From Pseudosulfitobacter pseudonitzschiae (GTDB taxonomy: Bacteria; Pseudomonadota; Alphaproteobacteria; Rhodobacterales; Rhodobacteraceae), in assembly GCF_002222635.1 (NCBI RefSeq), contig NZ_CP022415.1, forward strand, positions 62,001 to 126,000: a stretch of DNA of 64,000 nt, written 5' to 3'. The notes beneath the pieces are model-generated. The model saw only the letters and a program-made list of their open reading frames with translations, did no database searches and was not told the DNA's origin. Position 1 is the stretch's first letter. Each line of letters starts with the position of its first letter. The position numbers and the translations under genes were made by a program. Below are positions 57,714 to 64,000 of this stretch, piece after piece.

Positions 57714-59291
57714 ATGGCGAAAATGACGGAAGCTGGCATGACCAGCAAAGCGTGGCCTTTTGAAGAAGCACGCCGCATCCTCAAACGCTATGAAAAGGCA
57801 CCGCCCGAAAAGGGCTATGTGCTGTTCGAAACCGGCTATGGCCCCAGCGGCCTGCCGCATATAGGCACCTTTGGCGAGGTGGCGCGAACCACGATGATCC
57901 GCCGCGCGTTTCAGGAAATTAGCGACATCCCGACGCGGCTGATCTGTTTCTCGGACGATCTGGACGGAATGCGCAAGGTTCCGGGTAACGTGCCAAACCC
58001 CGACGCATTGCAAGAATATCTGCAAAAGCCGCTGACATCGGTGCCGGACCCGTTCGAGAAATTCGAAAGCTTCGGCCACCACAATAACGCGATGCTGCGC
58101 CGGTTCCTGGATACCTTTGGCTTTGAATACGAGTTCATCTCGGCCACCGAATTCTATGCTTCGGGCAAATTCGACGAAATCCTGCTGCGGGCCGCCGAAA
58201 AATACGACGAGATCATGGCCGTCATGCTGAAAAGCTTGCGCGAAGAGCGTCGCCAGACCTACTCGATCTTTCTGCCGATCCACCCTGAAACCGGTCGGGT
58301 TCTGTATGTGCCAATGAAGGAAGTGAACGCCGCCGAGGGCACGATTACCTTTGATGACGCGGACGGCACCGAAATGACGCTGCCGCTGACCGGCGGCAAT
58401 GTGAAGCTACAGTGGAAACCCGACTTTGGCGCGCGCTGGGCGGCGCTGGAGGTGGATTTCGAGATGTATGGCAAGGACCACAGCACCAACACACCGATTT
58501 ATGACAGCATCTGCCGTATCCTTGGTTGGAAAGCGCCGGAACATTTCACTTATGAACTGTTTCTGGACGAGAACGGGCAGAAGATTTCAAAATCTTCGGG
58601 CAACGGTGTCAGCATTGACGAATGGCTGACCTACGCTAGCGCCGAAAGCCTGTCGTATTTCATGTATCAAAAGCCCAAAACCGCCAAACGGATGCATTTT
58701 GATGTGATCCCGAAGGCGGTGGACGAATATCACCAGCAATTGCGGGCCTATGTCGATCAGGACGACAAGGCGCGGCTGAACAATCCGGTGTGGCACATTC
58801 ACGGTGGTGATGTTCCGACATCTAAAATGCTGGTGCCGTTCTCGATGCTGTTGAACCTTGCGTCCGTCTCTCAGGCCGAAGACAAGGACCAGCTTTGGGG
58901 CTTTATCCAGCGCTATGCGCCCGATGCGACACCGCAGAGTAATCCCGATATGGATCAGGCCGCAGGCTTTGCCGTGCGGTATTTCAATGACTTTGTTAAG
59001 CCCAAGCGCACTTTCCGTCTGGCAACAGACCTTGAACGCGAGGCACTGGAAGCGTTGCGTGACGCGCTTAAGGCCTATGACGGTGAGTTGGATGACGAGG
59101 CATTGCAATCCATCGTCTACGCCGTGGGGCGTGACCGTTTCGACCCGCTGCGCGCATGGTTCACAGCGCTGTACGAAGTGCTGCTGGGCGCAAGTCAGGG
59201 CCCGCGCTTTGGCGGCTTTATTGCACTTTACGGTGTCGATGAAACCGTGGCGCTGATTGAACAGGCTTTGGCGGGTGAACTGGTCGCCTGA
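57714..59291 (+). CDS. lysK: Lysine-tRNA ligase, class I
   Basis: 525 residues from ATG 57714, with AAGGAT upstream; ATG 57696 has none. Class I motifs are [11 protein letters not shown] (HIGH) and K-I-S-K-S-S-G-N-G (KMSKS). This archaeal-type LysRS replaces the class II enzyme in most alphaproteobacteria. It charges tRNA-Lys with lysine. A terminator follows 17 bases after the stop. Confidence 0.95.
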   Translation: MAKMTEAGMTSKAWPFEEARRILKRYEKAPPEKGYVLFETGYGPSGLPHIGTFGEVARTTMIRRAFQEISDIPTRLICFSDDLDGMRKVPGNVPNPDALQEYLQKPLTSVPDPFEKFESFGHHNNAMLRRFLDTFGFEYEFISATEFYASGKFDEILLRAAEKYDEIMAVMLKSLREERRQTYSIFLPIHPETGRVLYVPMKEVNAAEGTITFDDADGTEMTLPLTGGNVKLQWKPDFGARWAALEVDFEMYGKDHSTNTPIYDSICRILGWKAPEHFTYELFLDENGQKISKSSGNGVSIDEWLTYASAESLSYFMYQKPKTAKRMHFDVIPKAVDEYHQQLRAYVDQDDKARLNNPVWHIHGGDVPTSKMLVPFSMLLNLASVSQAEDKDQLWGFIQRYAPDATPQSNPDMDQAAGFAVRYFNDFVKPKRTFRLATDLEREALEALRDALKAYDGELDDEALQSIVYAVGRDRFDPLRAWFTALYEVLLGASQGPRFGGFIALYGVDETVALIEQALAGELVA

Positions 59292-59307
59292 GGACATATC
59301 GAACAGA

Positions 59308-59337
59308 TGTGAACGGGGACGTGCCCGTTCACATTTT
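59308..59337 (+). terminator. Terminator of lysK
   Basis: TGTGAACGGG pairs with CCCGTTCACA around six bases, then TTTT. Confidence 0.88.
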
Positions 59338-59389
59338 GCCGTTTGAAGAATTTACGCTAGGTTGCCCGTTGTTCATAACGAGGTATGCC

Positions 59390-59791
59390 ATGTTGAGATT
59401 TTTTCTGTCTGCCCTGATCGCCGTGACGTTGTCTTTGTCCGCTCAGGCCCAAGAGGCGGGGATCGAAGATACGATCAGCCGTCAGATCCAAGCGTTTCAG
59501 GCCGATGACTTCGATCAGGCTTTTGGTTTTGCTAGTCCGTCACTGCAAAGCATGTTCCGCACGCCCGATAACTTTCGCCGAATGGTCACCCAAGGTTATC
59601 CTATGGTCTGGCGACCCGCACAGGTGGACTACCTCGAGCAGCGCACAGAAGACGGGACGATCTGGCAAAAGGTCATGATCACCGACCAAAAGGGCGGGGT
59701 GCATGTGCTGGACTACCGGATGTTGCAGACCCAAGAGGGGTGGAAAATCAACGGTGTGGCCCTTCTGGACAGCAGCGCGGTTGCCGTCTGA
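59390..59791 (+). CDS. DUF4864 exported protein
   Basis: 133 residues from ATG 59390, with GAGG seven bases upstream; the frame to 59309 overlaps the terminator and is rejected. A signal peptide ends at A-Q-A-Q (about 20). The mature part has I-S-R-Q-I-Q-A-F-Q-A-D-D-F-D-Q-A-F-G-F-A-S-P and F-R-R-M-V-T-Q-G-Y-P-M-V, the DUF4864 pattern, with a nuclear-transport-factor-like fold inferred. Function unknown; periplasmic. Confidence 0.8.
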   Translation: MLRFFLSALIAVTLSLSAQAQEAGIEDTISRQIQAFQADDFDQAFGFASPSLQSMFRTPDNFRRMVTQGYPMVWRPAQVDYLEQRTEDGTIWQKVMITDQKGGVHVLDYRMLQTQEGWKINGVALLDSSAVAV

Positions 59792-59949
59792 CACGCTGAC
59801 TGTCCACCGTGACGGTGCTGTGAGGCACTGTTAATCCCGTATTGGTACATCCGGACGCCTTAACGGGTGGCGTCGCCCCTGTCAGGTCAACACCGGCGTA
59901 GGCAGGGGCCATTCGGCCCTTTGCCACGCTGCGGGAAAGGGTGATATTT

Positions 59950-62235
59950 ATGAACAAGGCAATTACCGATGGCGTGCTGCTGATGCCGCCGCCGTTCGCA
60001 AATGGTCTGGATGTGTATTCCAGCGGTGACGGCACACCGGGATCAGACACCTATGCAAGCGCCGCCAACGCGGCCTTTGTTCCCGCCGATCAGGATTTTG
60101 GCGGCTGTCTTGAACTTCAGAAGAACGCATCGACCACCAAGCTGCGGTACATGGGCGAAACGCCCCTGCTGCCGGGGTGCTATCTGCGCGTAACGGTGCG
60201 GGTTAAAGCGATCAGTGGCAATCTGCCGTCGGTGCGCGTGGCAGGCTATGCAGCGGCTGCGGGTGGCGGCAACGTTTCGGGGGTGGCCCAGATTGGCGAC
60301 AGCGTGCCCCTGACCACCTATGGCAAGATCGTCGAGGTGAGTGCGATCATCGGTACCGGTAATCGCAATGGCGTTGATCTGGTGTGGGGGCGTCAGGCAC
60401 TCTATGGCCATTTCGGGCTGGACCTGACCGGATCGAACGGTGGCGTGGTGCGCATAGATGACATCGTGATCGAAGACGTAACTGCAGTTTTTCTGCGCGA
60501 TATGCTGGCGCAGGTGGATGTTCGTGACTTTGGCGCGGTTGGCGATGGCACCACAGACGACAGTGCGGCCTTTGATGCCGCCAATGCAGTGGCGAACGGG
60601 CGGCATGTACTGGTGCCTGCGGGTGTGTACCGACTGAACAACGATGTCACCTTTGACACCCACGTAAGGTTCGAGGGCACGGTGAGTATGCCGGCAGAGG
60701 CTGTTCTACTGCTGCGCCGCGATTTTCATCTGCCTGCCTACATCGACGCCTTCGAGAACGAAGAAGAGGCCTTCAAAAAGGCGTTTCAGGCGCTGCTGAA
60801 CAACGCCGACCATGAATCGCTGGATATGGGCGGCCGCAAGATCAGCGTGACGGCTCCGATTGACATGATCGCAACCGTCCCCAGCAAGACCAGCTATGCC
60901 ACCCGCCGCATCATCCGCAACGGCCAGTTTGAGGCATCGGGCGCGGCGGCCTGGACCACCTATACCACCACATCGCAGGCAACTTATGACCCGGGTAACA
61001 CCACACGGCTGGACAATGTGGTGAACGTCGCCAACATTGAGGTCGGCAGCCTTGTCGAAGGCAACGGGGTTGGCCGCGAGGTCTATGTGCGCTCGAAGAA
61101 CGTGGCGCAGCAGCACATTACCTTGTCAGCCCCGCTGTTTGATGCGGAGGGCACGCAGAATTTTACGTTCAAGCGGTTCAAATATCTGCTGGATTTCAGT
61201 GGCTTTTCCAACCTTGCCAAGTTCGGCCTCGACGGGATTGAATTCCCGTGCAACAACGTGTGCTCGGGCATATTGCTGGCGGAATCCGGCCTGACGTTTA
61301 CGGTGCAGGACTGTTTTATCTCACGGCCAAAAGACCGTGGCATCACCTCGCATGGGGGCGGCTGTCAGGGCATGATCATCGACCGCTGCCAGTTCCTGTC
61401 GTCCGAAGACGGTGCGAACGTGTCCGACCGCGTTTCGGTCGGTTTCAACACCAACGCCAACGACGTCAAGATCCGCAACAACCGTGCGACCAAGTTCCGT
61501 CATTGGGCGGTGATTGGGGGCGGGTCGTCAATCATTATCGGCAACCATTTTTTTCAGGGTGACACGGTCGATGGCGGTATCCGCAGCGCAGGCATCGTCA
61601 TGGCCAAGCCGCACAGTTCGGGAGTGATTTCGGGCAATTACATCGACAACTGCTTTATCGAATGGACCAACGAACACGATCAGGCCCCGGAGTTCAGCTC
61701 GGAATTTTCGTTCAGCGCGTTGTCGATCACCGGCAACACGTTCCTGTCCGGTGGCGTCGCACCGTGGTTCAGCTATATCGTGGTCAAGCCGCACGGGGCG
61801 GGGCACTTTTTGGCCGGTCTGTCGATCACGGGCAACAAGTTCCGCTCGATCAGCGGCAACATAGACAGGGTTGAACGTGTGGACACCTCCTTTGCCGATC
61901 TGGATCGCGGGCGCTTCAAGGATGTCGAATTTCACGGCAATTCGTTCCATGGGATCAACACGCCCGTGTCCAACCCGTTGCGCTTGCGCCACGGCGAGGC
62001 CGGCACAGCGCAAACGTGGGTAATCGACACCAAAGGTGAGTTGCCCTTTGAAGGCTGGGCCAGTCAGGTTGTCAGCGTCACGGCGCATGGCCGGTTGCGC
62101 AATGAAAACAACGTGACCCGTTTCGACATGCCCTATACCGATCCTGAAGAAGGGCCAAACCGCGATCAGGTTCATCTGGGGTGGGACCAGCCCATGAAGG
62201 GAACGGTCAACTTGGTTGTTCGCATGGATAACTAG
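59950..62235 (+). CDS. Large right-handed beta-helix protein, pectate-lyase/GH28-related, no signal peptide
   Basis: 761 residues from ATG 59950 (MNKAITDGVLLMPPPFANG), with AAGGGTG upstream. After an N-terminal beta-sandwich-like part (about 1-190), the D-V-R-D-F-G-A-V-G-D-G-T-T-D-D-S-A-A-F segment at about 195 is the opening of pectate-lyase-3/GH28-type beta-helices, as in phage tailspikes and capsule enzymes. From about 400 on, repeated short strands with N-N and S-I-x-G-N-x-F turns build a helix. No signal peptide is visible. A conserved group of such proteins exists in roseobacters near exopolysaccharide genes. It could be a secreted enzyme using a non-Sec route, or a structural protein. 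A stem-loop (GCCCCTG/CAGGGGC, 59875-59909) lies in its leader. Confidence 0.8.
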   Translation: MNKAITDGVLLMPPPFANGLDVYSSGDGTPGSDTYASAANAAFVPADQDFGGCLELQKNASTTKLRYMGETPLLPGCYLRVTVRVKAISGNLPSVRVAGYAAAAGGGNVSGVAQIGDSVPLTTYGKIVEVSAIIGTGNRNGVDLVWGRQALYGHFGLDLTGSNGGVVRIDDIVIEDVTAVFLRDMLAQVDVRDFGAVGDGTTDDSAAFDAANAVANGRHVLVPAGVYRLNNDVTFDTHVRFEGTVSMPAEAVLLLRRDFHLPAYIDAFENEEEAFKKAFQALLNNADHESLDMGGRKISVTAPIDMIATVPSKTSYATRRIIRNGQFEASGAAAWTTYTTTSQATYDPGNTTRLDNVVNVANIEVGSLVEGNGVGREVYVRSKNVAQQHITLSAPLFDAEGTQNFTFKRFKYLLDFSGFSNLAKFGLDGIEFPCNNVCSGILLAESGLTFTVQDCFISRPKDRGITSHGGGCQGMIIDRCQFLSSEDGANVSDRVSVGFNTNANDVKIRNNRATKFRHWAVIGGGSSIIIGNHFFQGDTVDGGIRSAGIVMAKPHSSGVISGNYIDNCFIEWTNEHDQAPEFSSEFSFSALSITGNTFLSGGVAPWFSYIVVKPHGAGHFLAGLSITGNKFRSISGNIDRVERVDTSFADLDRGRFKDVEFHGNSFHGINTPVSNPLRLRHGEAGTAQTWVIDTKGELPFEGWASQVVSVTAHGRLRNENNVTRFDMPYTDPEEGPNRDQVHLGWDQPMKGTVNLVVRMDN

Positions 62236-62257
62236 GCAATTTACGTGTGCTGCCGTT

Positions 62258-62288
62258 CAAGACCCGCGCCCCTTGGGTGCGGGTCTTG
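62258..62288. terminator. Bidirectional hairpin between two convergent genes
   Basis: CAAGACCCGC pairs exactly with GCGGGTCTTG around 11 bases. It ends the beta-helix gene (plus) and the beta-barrel gene (minus); T-runs are lacking on both sides. Confidence 0.7.
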
Positions 62289-62301
62289 TGCCATCCGGTG
62301 A

Positions 62302-62970
62302 TTAGAAATCGCGCCAAAGACCCGCTTTGATCCCATAGCTGGCGGCAGTGCTTTGGGTGGACTCGACTGCAATTAAATAGCTGAACTTGCCACGCTTCGG
62401 GGTGTAGATATAGGATGGGGACAGGGTGGTGCTGGTACCGCCCAGGCTGTCGGCGGTCCAGAAAATCTGCATCATCACCTTGCTGCGTGCGCCCAACGTC
62501 AACCCGGCAGTGGTGTCGATTTTCAACGCGCGCACGGATGTGCCAAAGTTCCAGTGCGCGGAGGTGTCCACGGCCAGCCAACCATCATATTTGCCCAGCT
62601 TGATGCTACGCCCATAGCTCAGGCCAAGCTGGGCCAGCGGGGCAAATGCGACCCCCTCGAACGCCATGCCAAGACCCACCTGATAGGCCCAGACCGTCTT
62701 GGCGCTGCCAAGGGGCAGGGCGCGACGGGCAAAAATCTGACCCGCCCCCGTCTGGCCCAATCCGGTCAGGGTCATGTCGATGTCGACGCCGATGGTTGTT
62801 TTTGCGGTCAGACCGAATTCAAGATAAAAACTGCTTTTGGTGTGCAACTGATCTGTCAACGTGTTGGACGTTGATACGAACCCGCCGCCTTTTTTACGCA
62901 GCCACCCCCCAGCGTCCGCTGCCGGTGCGGCAAGACATGCACCGCAAAATATAGCAAGCCACAGACGCAC
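62302..62970 (-). CDS. Outer-membrane beta-barrel-like exported protein
   Basis: 222 residues. A signal peptide ends at A-D-A-G (about 21). The mature part is a run of alternating-strand patterns with aromatic ends (S-F-Y-L-E-F-G-L, T-T-I-G-V-D-I-D-M-T-L, L-A-V-D-T-S-A-H-W-N-F) and ends W-R-D-F with a terminal Phe, the mark of outer-membrane barrels. Family not recognised. It faces the beta-helix gene, so a link with surface polysaccharide is possible but unproven. Confidence 0.7.
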   Translation of the reverse strand: MRLWLAIFCGACLAAPAADAGGWLRKKGGGFVSTSNTLTDQLHTKSSFYLEFGLTAKTTIGVDIDMTLTGLGQTGAGQIFARRALPLGSAKTVWAYQVGLGMAFEGVAFAPLAQLGLSYGRSIKLGKYDGWLAVDTSAHWNFGTSVRALKIDTTAGLTLGARSKVMMQIFWTADSLGGTSTTLSPSYIYTPKRGKFSYLIAVESTQSTAASYGIKAGLWRDF

Positions 62971-63058
62971 GACGTTCCCTCTGATTGAACCGGCATCTTG
63001 GGGCGAACGTGGTTAACAACGGGTTACGACGGGTAGACCTCTTTCCGATACGTCAAAG

Positions 63059-63087
63059 GCCGGACAGCCGTTGTCGGGCTGTCCGGC
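63059..63087 (-). terminator. Hairpin after the PLDc_N peptide gene
   Basis: GCCGGACAGCC pairs exactly with GGCTGTCCGGC, loop of seven bases. On the minus strand it is followed by CTTTG, 24 bases after the stop of the 61-residue gene. Confidence 0.8.
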
Positions 63088-63111
63088 TTGGGGTGTCTTG
63101 CCAGTGTCGTC

Positions 63112-63297
63112 TCAGACTTTGACGGTGCTGCCGCGCGGGCCTGCAACCAGCCACGCGATAAAGCCCAGAACAGGCAGGAACAGAATGACCAGCGTCCAGA
63201 TGACCTTGGCGCCGGTCGAGGCTGAAGACGTCAGTGTTTGGTAGATCGCATAGATATCAGCGATCAGAACCAACAGTCCGAATAATGAATAACCCAT
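63112..63297 (-). CDS. Small membrane protein with PLDc_N domain
   Basis: 61 residues with two membrane helices (about 4-21 and 32-51). The arrangement of the second helix, W-T-L-V-I-L-F-L-P-V-L-G-F-I-A-W-L-V-A-G-P-R-G, is the PLDc_N signature found at the start of cardiolipin synthases. Here it stands alone without the phospholipase D part. A membrane-stress or cell-envelope role is inferred. GAAGGGAA precedes the ATG. Confidence 0.85.
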   Translation of the reverse strand: MGYSLFGLLVLIADIYAIYQTLTSSASTGAKVIWTLVILFLPVLGFIAWLVAGPRGSTVKV

Positions 63298-63637
63298 GAT
63301 GACTTCCCTTCATTGCGTTTCTGCATATCTGGCTTCTCAACCTCGAACTGTGGTTGATGGTTCCGCAGATGGTGAAAACTACTTCCGGCAACCAAACGCA
63401 CCGCATGGCGGCGGTTGGCCGCAAGGGCATGAATTCAATGGAAAATCAAAGGGAGCTGCCACGAAGGTTGCAGCCACTATCACCGTCGCCGTTTTGCATT
63501 GCGGCTCGCCCGTCCAGGGACGACCCTCAATCCATTTCGAACTGAAGGCAGTCTGACGGGGCCAGGTTGCATCTGTGCAGAGCCGCAGTGCAATGGCGCA
63601 CGTTGAGCGCCCCAAAGCCCTGTGATAGGCGCATGGC
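63298..63637. other. Region without a supported gene
   Basis: About 340 bases between the divergent PLDc_N and hemerythrin-like genes. Short open frames exist on both strands but none has a good ribosome site or recognisable sequence. It must hold both promoters; I could not single them out. Confidence 0.5.
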
Positions 63638-64000
63638 ATGAAAAAACCTGTAAACCCTCTGGCGCTGGATCAGCGCGATGGCCTTCCCGACAGCTTGCGT
63701 GTCTTGGCCGATGCCTATCCGCGCGGACAGTGGGAGCAGCACGAAAACTTCAACCAGATGATCCAGTTCTGGATGCAGCGGCATATGATGTTCCGCCAGC
63801 TGATCGGGTTGCTGAACCAAGACGCCGAACAGCTTATGGATCGTAACATCGGGTTCAAGGATTACGCCCCGCGTCTGTCACATTATGCAGGGTCGCTGCT
63901 GAATGAACTGCACGGCCACCACCATATCGAAGACGCCCATTATTTTCCGCAACTGGTCCAGTTGGACGGTCGGATCGAGCGGGCCTTTGATCTGTTGGAA
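63638..64000 (+). CDS. Hemerythrin-like domain protein, 5' part (runs off the window)
   Basis: 121 residues are visible from ATG 63638 (MKKPVNPLALDQRDGLPDSL). The protein is all helical; the iron-ligand motif appears as E-L-H-G-H-H-H-I-E-D-A-H-Y-F near residue 100, and H-E-N-F at about 37-40 fits the first ligand helix. Hemerythrins bind a non-haem di-iron centre and serve as oxygen or nitrosative-stress sensors. The C-terminal part and further ligands are outside the window. Confidence 0.8.
   Translation, partial: MKKPVNPLALDQRDGLPDSLRVLADAYPRGQWEQHENFNQMIQFWMQRHMMFRQLIGLLNQDAEQLMDRNIGFKDYAPRLSHYAGSLLNELHGHHHIEDAHYFPQLVQLDGRIERAFDLLE

Noticed and set aside
63296-63639. Small genes on either strand between the PLDc_N and hemerythrin-like genes
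   Set aside because: No ribosome sites, Cys/Pro-rich artefact-like translations and no recognisable family.

Overview
The window looks like chromosomal DNA of a marine alphaproteobacterium of the Rhodobacterales (Roseobacter group). Pointers are: high G+C with many long antisense open frames; an RpoH-type second heat-shock sigma factor; an iron-sulfur (CryB/PhrB type) photolyase; a class I lysyl-tRNA synthetase; a reductive pyrimidine-degradation cluster with a RutR-type repressor; a LuxR/LuxI pair; and a dispersed intergenic element (CCTCCGGCGGG...TTTT...GGCCAAAAGAAG-like) known from this group. I cannot name the species. I see no rRNA, tRNA, insertion sequence, prophage, integrase or CRISPR array.

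Layout. 0-10 kb: partial glutathione S-transferase, cobU with a histidine phosphatase, then divergently rpoH-chaN, coaBC-dut and a membrane-anchored ThiF/MoeB-like enzyme, an M3 peptidase and cbpA-cbpM. 9.6-17.1 kb (minus): an AroE-like dehydrogenase, ghrA and the cell-elongation genes mreB-mreC-mreD-mrdA-rodA. 17-24 kb: a VOC protein, a decayed beta-barrel gene, leuA with an unannotated leucine-rich leader peptide and hairpin, an SDR, the photolyase and an 18-repeat MORN protein. 24-34 kb: nadE, an SH3/DUF1236 protein, gltX, a cyclotransferase-fold protein, then a tandem glycine riboswitch driving gcvT-gcvH-gcvP. 34-38 kb: a YbbA/YbbP-type ABC exporter divergent from tesA, and cspA. 38.5-48.9 kb: preT-preA, rutR, a ureidopropionase-type amidohydrolase, a 106-residue unknown, dihydropyrimidinase and a four-gene ABC importer ending in a strong terminator. 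49-50.7 kb: luxI and luxR. 51-64 kb: an L,D-transpeptidase, ettA, MOSC, nadD, a DMT exporter, dacB, a TerB-like protein, lysK, DUF4864, a large beta-helix protein, an outer-membrane beta-barrel protein, a PLDc_N peptide and a partial hemerythrin-like protein.

How the parts work together. The pyrimidine cluster encodes the whole route from uracil/thymine to beta-amino acids plus a probable importer. It carries a near-consensus RutR operator before the amidohydrolase gene and a weaker one before preT. The glycine-cleavage operon is sensed by its own substrate. leuA appears to be controlled by translation of a Leu-rich leader. The Lux pair has a clean dyad between luxR and luxI. The most worthwhile unexplained items are the leuA leader, the 9-repeat block duplication in the MORN protein, the operon-embedded unknown of 106 residues, the membrane-tethered ThiF-like enzyme, the signal-less 761-residue beta-helix protein and the two dyads around luxR.
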